From an uncultured Alteromonadaceae bacterium (GTDB taxonomy: Bacteria; Pseudomonadota; Gammaproteobacteria; Enterobacterales; Alteromonadaceae), in the NCBI GenBank assembly GCA_913056495.1, contig CAJXMO010000025.1, positions 1 to 51,884 of the forward strand: a stretch of DNA of 51,884 nucleotides, written 5' to 3'. Position numbers and translations under genes: made by a program. Below are positions 9,722-17,454 of this stretch, piece by piece. Position 1 is the first letter of the stretch; every line of letters starts with the position of its first letter. The notes below the pieces were generated by a model. The model did no database searches and was not told where the DNA came from. It was given only the letters and a program-made list of their open reading frames with translations.

Positions 9722-10450
9722 ATGACAGAAACAACACGAATCGCATTGGTGACAGGTGCAACAGATGGTATTGGTAAAGAAACGGCAACTCAGTTAACAA
9801 GAGAAGGCTGTCTTGTCATTATTGGTGCGAGAAACCTTGAAAAAGGCGCCAAAGTGCGTCAGGAATTAGCCGATAAAGGCATAGATGTCGATATTGTTGA
9901 GCTGGACATTTGTAATACCGGGATCACAAGAAAAGCGGCCAATGAAATTGAACGTGTTTACGGACGTTTAGATATTTTGGTTAACAATGCTGGCATTGCC
10001 TTAGACAAAGGTCCATTGAGCGAAATCGCACTTTCAGATCTCACTACAACATTTGAAACCAATGTATTCGGTACATTCAGAGCAATACAAACTTTCTTGC
10101 CGTTATTAAAAAAGTCAGACAACGCTTGTATTGTTAATGTATCCAGCAGTTTGGGTTCACTCACGGATATGACGGATGAAAACAGCCAATATTATGATGT
10201 GCTTATACCAGCCTATGCGTCTTCAAAGGCAGCATTAAATGTATTAACGATTCATTTAGCCCGTGAATTAAAGCCGCTTGGCATTAAAATCAATGCAGTT
10301 GAGCCCGGTTTAACGGCTACTCGCGCTGTCGCTTTGCCAAATGCTCAACCGGTTGAGGTAGGGGCTCAGTCGTCTGTTCAATATGCGCTATTAGACAAAG
10401 ATGGCCCTACGGGTGGTTTCTTCGACCGTTTTGGTCCATTTAGATGGTAG
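9722..10450 (+). CDS. Short-chain dehydrogenase/reductase, predicted SoxR target
   Basis: A 242-residue classical SDR similar to carbonyl reductases and plant-type menthone reductase-like enzymes. The NADP-binding motif TGATDGIG is at residues 11-18, NNAG is in the middle, and the catalytic YASSK gives Tyr165 and Lys169. ATG follows AGAGGA by six bases; the ATG four bases earlier is in another frame that closes quickly. The gene sits directly behind a SoxR-type promoter and in front of soxR, so it is probably induced by redox-cycling compounds and reduces quinones or reactive carbonyls. The reaction is inference from family and context. A strong terminator closes the unit. Confidence 0.88.
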   Translation: MTETTRIALVTGATDGIGKETATQLTREGCLVIIGARNLEKGAKVRQELADKGIDVDIVELDICNTGITRKAANEIERVYGRLDILVNNAGIALDKGPLSEIALSDLTTTFETNVFGTFRAIQTFLPLLKKSDNACIVNVSSSLGSLTDMTDENSQYYDVLIPAYASSKAALNVLTIHLARELKPLGIKINAVEPGLTATRAVALPNAQPVEVGAQSSVQYALLDKDGPTGGFFDRFGPFRW

Positions 10451-10476
10451 TTTATACTGGTTTTTGTGTGAGTGTT

Positions 10477-10504
10477 AAAAAACGCGTCCTATGACGCGTT
10501 TTTT
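10477..10504 (+). terminator. Strong terminator after the SDR
   Basis: The 12-bp perfect stem 10477-10488 / 10493-10504 (core ACGCGTC) has a CTAT loop, with the A-run and T-run forming the lower stem. It separates the SDR from soxR. It should also work on the minus strand. Confidence 0.85.
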
Positions 10505-10548
10505 CTTGTAGGCCTTAGATTATTTATTTGATTGAGGTGTTGAAAAAA

Positions 10549-10992
10549 ATGTTAGCTAAAGAACTGAGTATTGGTGAGATTTCAAAGCGCAGTGGGCTGG
10601 CTGTATCTGCGATTCACTTTTATGAATCTAAGGGGCTGATTACCAGTCGGCGAAATTCTGGAAATCAAAGAAGGTATACCGCAGGTGTATTGCGTTATTT
10701 GGCCATTGTTAAAGTGGCGCAGCGGGTTGGCATATCATTGGATGAAGTGAAAGAGACATTAGGTTGTTATACTTATGGTTTAAAACTGTCGGCGAATGAA
10801 TGGGAAATAGCGGCAAAAAAATGGCGAGTTGTGTTAGATAAAAGAATCGAAACACTCAGAAGACTGCGTGATGAGTTGGATTCCTGTATTGGTTGTGGGT
10901 GCATGTCACTTGAAGACTGTCCGTTAAGAAACCCAGAAGATACGCTGAGCAAAAAGGGCAGTGGCGCGATTATACTTGAGCGTAAATTCTAG
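10549..10992 (+). CDS. soxR: Redox-sensing transcriptional activator SoxR
   Basis: A 147-residue MerR-family regulator whose [2Fe-2S] cluster is oxidised by superoxide-generating or redox-active compounds. The N-terminal winged helix has the SoxR stretch HFYESKGLI and RNSGNQRRY. The C-terminal cluster motif CIGCGCMSLEDC gives Cys113, 116, 118 and 124 with the same C-x2-C-x-C-x5-C spacing as E. coli SoxR, followed by PLRNPED. I chose ATG 10549, preceded by GAGGTG, rather than the TTG 21 bases upstream, because the protein then begins just before LSIGEISKRSG as in known SoxR. No soxS is present in the window, so this is probably the non-enteric wiring in which SoxR acts directly on enzyme genes. 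Confidence 0.95.
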   Translation: MLAKELSIGEISKRSGLAVSAIHFYESKGLITSRRNSGNQRRYTAGVLRYLAIVKVAQRVGISLDEVKETLGCYTYGLKLSANEWEIAAKKWRVVLDKRIETLRRLRDELDSCIGCGCMSLEDCPLRNPEDTLSKKGSGAIILERKF

Positions 10993-11095
10993 AGTAGCTA
11001 AAACGGGTTTTTATGGTGATATTGACTGGATCCTGAGTCGGGCTTTATGATCGGATACTATAAATCATCTTGTTATTAAATTTTCCGGAGTAATA

Positions 11096-11914
11096 ATGAC
11101 GTTAGCAGATCAAGTTATGCCTAAATTAGGTATGGGTACTTTTAGATTAGAGGGTGAAACCGCATATCAGTCTGTCAAAATGGCTTTAGAGGTGGGTTTT
11201 CGCCATCTAGATACAGCACAAATTTATGGCAATGAAGCTGAAGTTGGACGGGCAATTGCCGATAGTGGGATTGACCGTTCTGAATTATTTATTACCACTA
11301 AAGTCTGGAATGCACAGCTGAATCAAAAAGAATTTATTGATAGTGTTCACACCAGCTTAAAAAAGCTTCAACTTGATTATGTTGACTTGCTATTAATTCA
11401 TTGGCCATCACCGGAAAATGGTGAACCTATGCATGAATATTTAACCGAGTTAAAAAAAGCTAAAGAATCAGGGCTGACTCGGTATATCGGTTTATCTAAC
11501 TTTACCATAGCTAACTTAACTGAAGCCATGCAAACGTTGTCAGCTGAAGACATATTTACCAACCAGGTTGAGGTACACCCTTATCTGACGAATGAGAAAT
11601 TGCGAGCATTTTGTCAGGCTCAAAATATTCATATTACGGCTTATATGCCATTTGCTGTTGGTAAAGTATTAAAAGATGCAAAGATTATTGAACTAGCTGA
11701 GAAATATCAGGTGACGCCAGCTGAAGTGGTGATAGCTTGGGAACTGGCTCATGGCATGGCGACGATTCCGTCATCGACTAAACGGGCCAATTTGCAAGCA
11801 AACTTTAAAGCCAGTGAGTTAGCATTGTCTACAGAAGACATCGAACGTATTGACGATTTAAATTGTGGCGACCGTCAGGCTGTACCTGATTTTGCGCCGC
11901 AGTGGGATGAATAA
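11096..11914 (+). CDS. dkgB: Aldo-keto reductase, DkgB-like
   Basis: A 272-residue NADPH-dependent aldo-keto reductase close to 2,5-diketo-D-gluconate reductase B, which in E. coli also reduces methylglyoxal and other small aldehydes. The catalytic tetrad is visible: Asp39, Tyr44 (in DTAQIYGNE), Lys69 (TTKVW) and His102 (LIHWP). The cofactor segment IPSSTKRANLQAN is near the C-terminus. ATG follows CCGGAG. It lies 103 bases after soxR on the same strand with no clear terminator between, so it may be cotranscribed. I saw no second SoxR box before it. The symbol is assigned by family resemblance; a different AKR specificity is possible. Confidence 0.85.
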   Translation: MTLADQVMPKLGMGTFRLEGETAYQSVKMALEVGFRHLDTAQIYGNEAEVGRAIADSGIDRSELFITTKVWNAQLNQKEFIDSVHTSLKKLQLDYVDLLLIHWPSPENGEPMHEYLTELKKAKESGLTRYIGLSNFTIANLTEAMQTLSAEDIFTNQVEVHPYLTNEKLRAFCQAQNIHITAYMPFAVGKVLKDAKIIELAEKYQVTPAEVVIAWELAHGMATIPSSTKRANLQANFKASELALSTEDIERIDDLNCGDRQAVPDFAPQWDE

Positions 11915-11924
11915 AATCATGGGA

Positions 11925-12281
11925 TTAATGACGGGCCATTAACCGCCGGTCCCAGTCACCCTGATGGTGGGCGGCGCAAGCTTGCTCGCTGTCAAACTGT
12001 ATTTGGCGTGCAGGTCGCGCCAATTTAATATTTATCTGTTTTAAATAAGCTTCTACCCAGTTAATCAGCTTTTGCTTATTCTCTTCCAGGTTGTTGATGT
12101 CTTCTTCGGTTTGAAAAACGCACACAACCTGCATACTGGCATTAATATTTTGATAGTCAACTAAATGCGTCAGCCAGCAAAAGCCGTCCAATTCTGCCAA
12201 AGCCAGGTGACAAACTTGTGTTAGCTGCTTAACGATTTGTTTTTCGGTTTGTTTAATTTGTTTTTTAGTCAATTGGGGCAT
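11925..12281 (-). CDS. Conserved hypothetical protein of 118 residues
   Basis: I cannot name a function. It is a cytoplasmic protein with a lysine/glutamine-rich N-terminal helix (KKQIKQTEKQIVKQL), a central CWLTHLVDY segment and a C-terminal CAAHHQGDWDRRLMARH that is basic and histidine-rich. There is no signal peptide or membrane segment. It starts eight bases after the LysR stop on the same strand, so the two form a likely operon. Similar small proteins occur beside regulators in marine gammaproteobacteria, sometimes labelled 'Fis family' without good evidence. It ends 10 bases from the convergent aldo-keto reductase stop. Confidence 0.75.
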   Translation of the reverse strand: MPQLTKKQIKQTEKQIVKQLTQVCHLALAELDGFCWLTHLVDYQNINASMQVVCVFQTEEDINNLEENKQKLINWVEAYLKQINIKLARPARQIQFDSEQACAAHHQGDWDRRLMARH

Positions 12282-12289
12282 ATTGTTTC

Positions 12290-13201
12290 TTATTGATTTA
12301 TAAAGATTTCTTTAATCTGTTGGCGGATCCATTGGCGTAGTGGATCATTTTGTGTACGCGGATGCCAGACTTGCTCCATTTTTATCACCGGCAACTCAAT
12401 AGGCGGTTTCTGGCACGCCAGATCCTGATATAAGCCTGTTGCATGTTTTGCTATGGGTGTTAAGCAAGTTAACATTAAATTTGAGTTGCGGATCACGTGA
12501 GGCAAAACTAAAAAGCTGGATGCACCGGCAACCACGTCTCGTTTCCTGTTCATTTTAGCTAATGTTTGATCAACAATTCCATTCAAATCCCCGGTTAAAC
12601 TGGTAACCACATGCTGACTGTTAATATAAGTTTCAAGATCCAGTGGTGCCTGGCACATAGGGTTATGCCTATGATACAGCACATGAAACTGATATTCAGT
12701 TAAAGCTTGTCGGTAATAATGATTGGGTAAATCCTGATAGAAACCGGCTATTGCAATGTCACACTGGCCTTGTTCAAAAGCGGTTAAAGGCAAAGCACCA
12801 AGCGTATTATGAGTGATTATTTTAACATAGGGCGCAGCCTGCTGAACTCTTTCTATCAATTCAGGGAGTACTAAAAGCTCAATAAAATCAGTTGTATAAA
12901 TGTGTATTTTATCTGTTTTGGTGGCCAGCTCCTGATCTTCGGTCTGCCGATAAAACTGCATGATAGAATTGGTTAATATACAAACTTCTTTTGCCATTTG
13001 TTCTGCTTTGGGCGTCGGAGACAAACCTCGTCCAGATCTAACAAATAGTTGGTCGTTAAATTCATCTCTCAGCTTATTTAATTTATGACTTAATGCTGGC
13101 TGGCTCAGATTAAGTCGGGCAGATGCTTTGGTTAAACTGCGCTCTTCATACAGGACGTTAAATAAAAAAATCAGATTAACGTCTTTATTACTGATATTCA
13201 T
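12290..13201 (-). CDS. LysR-family transcriptional regulator
   Basis: A 303-residue LysR regulator. The N-terminal winged helix-turn-helix (residues 1-65) contains LTKASARLNLSQPALSHKLNKLRDEFNDQLFVR, abbreviated here by its key residues AxxLNxSQPALSxxL. The substrate-binding domain follows. It is divergent from the DJ-1/old yellow enzyme pair with a 91-base shared control region, the classic LysR arrangement, so it probably controls that pair in response to an electrophile or carbonyl. The small hypothetical gene sits directly downstream in the same unit. The inducer cannot be read from the sequence. Confidence 0.9.
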   Translation of the reverse strand: MNISNKDVNLIFLFNVLYEERSLTKASARLNLSQPALSHKLNKLRDEFNDQLFVRSGRGLSPTPKAEQMAKEVCILTNSIMQFYRQTEDQELATKTDKIHIYTTDFIELLVLPELIERVQQAAPYVKIITHNTLGALPLTAFEQGQCDIAIAGFYQDLPNHYYRQALTEYQFHVLYHRHNPMCQAPLDLETYINSQHVVTSLTGDLNGIVDQTLAKMNRKRDVVAGASSFLVLPHVIRNSNLMLTCLTPIAKHATGLYQDLACQKPPIELPVIKMEQVWHPRTQNDPLRQWIRQQIKEIFINQ

Positions 13202-13292
13202 TTTTTCGAATTCTTAAATAAATAATATTCATTTTAATAAAGATGAAGCTGACCATATATTAAAAATCAACGTATTTAAAGGAGTCTTTGAA

Positions 13293-14030
13293 ATGAAAAA
13301 ATTGATTCAACTGAGTTTAATCTTTATTGGTTTATTGAGTGGTTCAGCCGTTGCTGCTGAAAAAGTCTTGATTGTGGTGACCAGCCATGCACAAATGGGC
13401 GAAACAGACGAGCAAACCGGGTTTTGGTTAACTGAATTAACCCATCCGTATTATGAGTTAACCGAAGCGGGTATCGAGGTCGATATTGCCAGCATTAAAG
13501 GCGGGCCGGCACCCATTGATCCGCGCAGTATTAATGTTGAAGAAAAAGATACTCAGGTATTTTTAAATGACACAGCGTTAATGGCTAAGGTTTATACCAC
13601 TTTACCCTTGGCAAAATTGAACGCAAATGACTATGACGCAATTTTATTCAGTGGTGGTCATGGCACTATGTGGGACTTTACTGAAAACCAGCATATTTCA
13701 TCAATGTCACAAACCATTTATCAAAATGGCGGCATAGTGTCTGCCTTATGTCATGGTCCTGCAGCCTTATTGAACATTAAAAGCAAAGACGGCCAGTATT
13801 TAATTTCTGGCGTAAAAGTGACCGGTTTTACGAATCAGGAAGAAGCTATGGTTAAGCTTGATGGCATTGTTCCTTATTTGCTGGAAAGTGAATTAAAAAA
13901 ACGGGGTACAAAATTTGAGTCCGGACCGGCATGGCAACCTAAAGTCGTCGTGGATAAACGCATTGTCACTGGTCAGAACCCTCAGTCTGCCCAGTTATTA
14001 GGTGAAACCCTGGTTAAATTAATTAAATAA
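13293..14030 (+). CDS. Exported DJ-1/PfpI-family protein
   Basis: A 245-residue class I glutamine amidotransferase-like protein of the DJ-1/Hsp31 type. The nucleophile elbow is SALCHGPAAL with Cys153 and His154, and an upstream Glu is supplied near GETDEQTGFWLTE, the arrangement of Hsp31/YDR533C-like proteins linked to glyoxal or methylglyoxal removal. Unusually for this family, the N-terminus is a clear signal peptide (LIFIGLLSGSAVAA, cleavage near residue 22), so it should act in the periplasm. It is followed after 21 bases by the old yellow enzyme and faces the LysR gene. Function as an electrophile-detoxifying hydratase or chaperone is inferred. Confidence 0.88.
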   Translation: MKKLIQLSLIFIGLLSGSAVAAEKVLIVVTSHAQMGETDEQTGFWLTELTHPYYELTEAGIEVDIASIKGGPAPIDPRSINVEEKDTQVFLNDTALMAKVYTTLPLAKLNANDYDAILFSGGHGTMWDFTENQHISSMSQTIYQNGGIVSALCHGPAALLNIKSKDGQYLISGVKVTGFTNQEEAMVKLDGIVPYLLESELKKRGTKFESGPAWQPKVVVDKRIVTGQNPQSAQLLGETLVKLIK

Positions 14031-14051
14031 CGATTGGAGTGAAACAATCAG

Positions 14052-15152
14052 ATGAGCGCATTATTTACCCCATTTAAATTAAAAGATATCACCCTGCGTA
14101 ACCGAGTCGCTGTGCCACCTATGTGCCAGTACAGTGCGGTTGATGGTTTTGCCAATGAGTGGCATCAGGCGCATTATGCAAATCTTGCACGCGGTGGAGC
14201 CGGGTTAGTGATTGTTGAGGCAACTGGGGTATCGCCGGAAGGCCGTATTTCTCCAGCCTGCCTTGGATTATGGCAAGATGAGCAAATAGATGGTTTAGCC
14301 CGAATTGCCAAAAATATTAAAGCGGCGGGCGCCGTACCTGGAATCCAGCTAGCCCATGCTGGTCGTAAAGCCAGTGCGAATAAACCCTGGCAGGGCGATG
14401 ACCACATTGCGCAAAATCATCCTGACGCCTGGCAGCCGATCGGGCCGTCAGATATTGCATTCGGCGCTCATTTGTCGCGTCAACCTGAGCAGATGACAAT
14501 TGAAGATATAGCGCGTGTCCAATCTGATTTTGTTGCCGCGGCAAAACGCGCGCTTGAAGCCGGTTTTGAATGGCTTGAGCTACATTTTGCACATGGCTAC
14601 TTGGCATCCAGCTTTTTTTCGACGCACAGTAATAAGAGAAACGATGCATACGGTGGCGATTTTTCAGGTCGCAGCCGGTTTCTATTAGAGACTTTAAGTG
14701 CGGTAAGATCGGTATGGCCTGATCATCTACCATTGACGATTCGTTTTGGTGTACTGGAATTTGACGGAGCAGATGAAAAAAGCTTAATTGAATCAGTTGA
14801 ATTGTGCCGTTTATTTAAAGAGCAGGGCGCAGATTTGATGAGTGTGAGTATAGGATTTAATACGCCCGAGGCGAACATTCCATGGGGACCTGCATTTTTA
14901 GCGCCGGTCGCACAGCGCATTCGCGAACAGTCAAAAATGCCGGTTGCAACGGCTTGGGGTGTAGACAGCCCAGAGTTGGCGAACAAAACAATTGAAGCTG
15001 AACAGCTGGATTTAGTCATGGTGGGCAGAGCGCATTTAGCAAATCCAAACTGGAGCTATCATGCTGCAAAAGCGCTCGGTGTTGATAAAGCTGCCTGGGT
15101 TTTGCAAGCGCCTTATGCCCATTGGCTGGACAGATATCAGCCTGCCGGTTAA
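14052..15152 (+). CDS. Old yellow enzyme, YqjM-like NADPH:flavin oxidoreductase
   Basis: A 366-residue FMN ene-reductase that reduces activated C=C bonds of unsaturated carbonyls. The YqjM-class signature is clear: VPPMCQYS gives Cys25 and Tyr27 (equivalent to Cys26 and Tyr28 of YqjM), then HAGRKA, ELHFAHGYLASSFFS, YGGDFSGRSRF and the phosphate-binding MVGRAHLANP. It is in an operon with the exported DJ-1 protein under a divergent LysR gene. It ends with a 4-base overlap with the convergent AraC gene. Role: cytoplasmic detoxification of electrophiles, inferred from family and context. Confidence 0.92.
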   Translation: MSALFTPFKLKDITLRNRVAVPPMCQYSAVDGFANEWHQAHYANLARGGAGLVIVEATGVSPEGRISPACLGLWQDEQIDGLARIAKNIKAAGAVPGIQLAHAGRKASANKPWQGDDHIAQNHPDAWQPIGPSDIAFGAHLSRQPEQMTIEDIARVQSDFVAAAKRALEAGFEWLELHFAHGYLASSFFSTHSNKRNDAYGGDFSGRSRFLLETLSAVRSVWPDHLPLTIRFGVLEFDGADEKSLIESVELCRLFKEQGADLMSVSIGFNTPEANIPWGPAFLAPVAQRIREQSKMPVATAWGVDSPELANKTIEAEQLDLVMVGRAHLANPNWSYHAAKALGVDKAAWVLQAPYAHWLDRYQPAG

Positions 15153-16168
15153 GGCTGATATCTGGCCTTAAATTCGCTGGGTGTCATATTAAACCAGCGC
15201 TTAAATGCTCGTCTGAAATTCGCAATATCATTAAAACCAAGCTGACTGGCAAGTTGTTCATTGGTGCTATTATTATGGTTTAGCAGGCGAATGGTATTTT
15301 GTTTAAAGCACAGATCCTGTATTTCAAGATAGCGTAAATGATGTTGCTTTAATTTTCGTTTAAAAGTCGCTGTGCTTAATCCCATGTGTTGAGCGCAGCT
15401 TTCCTGATTCATTGATTGGTTTTTAAGCTGTAACTCGGTTACGGCCTGAATGAATGTGGGTTTAATCCGGTTTAATCGTCTGTCCTGTTTAAGTTCATGG
15501 ATTGCCTGTGCTCGACTGAGCGGACTATAGTTTCGAAACCTGATATTTAAATCTTCGAGTTTAATACTGAGCTGGTCTGTCGGGTGCTCAAATGCCACTC
15601 GAAATCCGAGGTTTTCTTCATATTCCTGAATATGCCTGGGCCGTTTTTGCTTAAACTGATACCGCATTTGAATACGCTTTTCAGCCAGATATTTGATGCC
15701 ACTGTGAAGTGCTGTTAAGAGAACTTCCAGTAAAAACGGATAATGTTCACCACACCCCATGATATCACTGAATTGTATATGCAGATAACCATCTTGCTTG
15801 TAGGCTGAAAAGCGAATGAAGGGATTATACCTTGCTTGATAAGTACCTAAAATCTGTAAATAATCGCTAATATTTTTAGCATGATTTAAGGCCTGACTGA
15901 GGGGGCCAAGTTGAGACGGAATCAGTCGCTGACCTAATAAAAAGCTCGCATCGTGACCGGGTATTAAATATTGGCTACGCTCAATTAATTTTAAAACCTG
16001 TGCCGGACTGAATAGAGCATCAGGTTTGTTTAAATCTTCAAAAAAAATTCCAGTTCCGCGAACCAGTTTTTGTGGATTCACTCCACGGGAAATAGCCAGA
16101 TCTATGATACTGGCCGGCAAATGCTGACTCGATAAAAATTTGTCGCTTATCTCTACAAAGTTTTTCAA
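15149..16168 (-). CDS. AraC-family transcriptional regulator
   Basis: A 339-residue regulator with an N-terminal AraC ligand-binding-like domain of the OruR/ArgR type (about 20-210) and two helix-turn-helix motifs at the C-terminus (about 240-335), ending NFRRAFKRWFNMTPSEF, the typical AraC tail. It starts two bases after the stop of the degenerate-GGDEF gene and so is translated from the same message. Its 3' end overlaps the old yellow enzyme by four bases. Target genes are not evident. The tight coupling to a membrane GGDEF-like protein suggests a shared signalling task. Confidence 0.88.
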   Translation of the reverse strand: MKNFVEISDKFLSSQHLPASIIDLAISRGVNPQKLVRGTGIFFEDLNKPDALFSPAQVLKLIERSQYLIPGHDASFLLGQRLIPSQLGPLSQALNHAKNISDYLQILGTYQARYNPFIRFSAYKQDGYLHIQFSDIMGCGEHYPFLLEVLLTALHSGIKYLAEKRIQMRYQFKQKRPRHIQEYEENLGFRVAFEHPTDQLSIKLEDLNIRFRNYSPLSRAQAIHELKQDRRLNRIKPTFIQAVTELQLKNQSMNQESCAQHMGLSTATFKRKLKQHHLRYLEIQDLCFKQNTIRLLNHNNSTNEQLASQLGFNDIANFRRAFKRWFNMTPSEFKARYQP

Positions 16169-16170
16169 TT

Positions 16171-17076
16171 TCAGATAACCACTTGAGCAGAGCGATATTG
16201 CTCCAAGTTCTGATTGACTTTTTGAATGGCTAATTCTGCACAGCTTCTATCTTCAATTACAGCCAAGCCATAACTTACCTTGTTAAAAACCGCTTTTTGG
16301 CTCTGATTCGGTTTAAAGGCTAAATGGGCTATGGCTTTAGATATTTGTGCCATGATGAGTTCGCTTTCGATTAACTGAGTATTTGGAAACAGAATAATAA
16401 ATCTGTCACCGGCATAGCGGCAGGCTAAATCTGATTGGCGTAAATTCATCACAATAATCTCTGAAATTTCGCGTAATAAGCGGTCACCGTCCTGATGCGA
16501 ATATTCATGATTAAAATTGGCAAAGTTATTAATATCTATCATGCCAAGCGTATATTGAATATTGTCCTGTTTGAGCAGCTCAAGCTGGCTTCGCATATAA
16601 TCAGCAGTGTAGAGTTGGGTGACAAAATCAATTTGCGTATGTTCGCGGTAAAAGGCTTCGCGCCGATTTAGTTGTGCGTGTATTTTAAATTGTTCCTGAT
16701 GCCATTGATAAAGTGCCCAAGTCATTAGAAACATACCAAAAAAAGCAGGCAGAGATTCAACCCAATAAAGCCAGAATTTGTGATCCGGGTAACGGATAAA
16801 TTCGTCTAATACATCCAAAAGCGCTGTAATTAGAATACAGGTCAATCCTATCGTTAATAAGCTGGTCACACGACCCGGCGGCCGACTGGCCAAAATAAAA
16901 AATATCCAGATTAACGTCATAGTAGCAGTGCCACCTTCTCCCAGTACATCCAGCCAGTCAGTTGATGCCAGATGTTTGACTTCACCGTTTGTGAGGACTA
17001 ATAAAATCACAGCAACAGCACAAAACAGCGTAAATGAGATGAGTGTGATGTGGCGTTTTAATAATGAAAATTGCAT
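16171..17076 (-). CDS. Membrane protein with degenerate GGDEF domain
   Basis: A 301-residue protein with about four N-terminal membrane helices (around 10-30, 48-62, 72-95 and 105-125), a short coil and a GGDEF-fold domain (about 145-300). The fold is supported by IDFVTQLYTADYM, GMIDINNFANFNHEYSHQDGD (abbreviated) and SYGLAV. The signature loop, however, reads AGDRF (residues 222-226) where active cyclases have GG[DE]EF, so both the first glycine and the second acidic residue are lost. Diguanylate cyclase activity is therefore doubtful; a GTP- or ligand-sensing role is possible. The gene is two bases upstream of the AraC gene, in an operon. Confidence 0.85.
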   Translation of the reverse strand: MQFSLLKRHITLISFTLFCAVAVILLVLTNGEVKHLASTDWLDVLGEGGTATMTLIWIFFILASRPPGRVTSLLTIGLTCILITALLDVLDEFIRYPDHKFWLYWVESLPAFFGMFLMTWALYQWHQEQFKIHAQLNRREAFYREHTQIDFVTQLYTADYMRSQLELLKQDNIQYTLGMIDINNFANFNHEYSHQDGDRLLREISEIIVMNLRQSDLACRYAGDRFIILFPNTQLIESELIMAQISKAIAHLAFKPNQSQKAVFNKVSYGLAVIEDRSCAELAIQKVNQNLEQYRSAQVVI

Positions 17077-17454
17077 TGACCCGGTTCCGAATTAAAATCG
17101 ACGGCCATGCTACCAAGCCGGAAAAATTTAGAAAGGGTCAGTTTGGCTCAGGCGAAAATCTTCTTTTGCCAAGAAAAAATAGAAACAACATAAGTTTCTG
17201 AAAATATTAATTAATATTTTTTTTGATTTAAAATTAAGAATGCGTTTGTCATAAAAAATTCATTTAAAGATAGGTAAGTAATTGGCTATTTGGGCACTCA
17301 TTCTCCGACTTTTTTTAAAGTGTGCTAAAAGTGAGCTCAGTTGAGTGACAGAAATTAAAGTAACTGTGGCAAATGATGCACAAAATAATCAGCTTGCTAT
17401 GAATCGGGTTAATTAATCTATAAAATTCAATTTTATTTTTAAATTGATAAAAAT
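17077..17454. other. Gene-free divergent gap before the helicase
   Basis: This 378-base AT-rich stretch separates the minus-strand GGDEF/AraC operon from the plus-strand helicase. The only structure I see is a perfect A/T palindrome at 17201-17220 followed by four more T residues. It could be a weak terminator-like element or simply AT-rich promoter DNA. No conserved small gene is evident. Confidence 0.5.

Noticed and set aside
14317..14733. 138-codon antisense frame inside the old yellow enzyme gene
   Set aside because: It lies fully opposite a well-supported gene, has no family resemblance and no independent control signals.
17201..17220. A/T palindrome as a terminator
   Set aside because: The stem is made only of A-T pairs and no gene on the plus strand ends nearby, so a terminator call is not justified.
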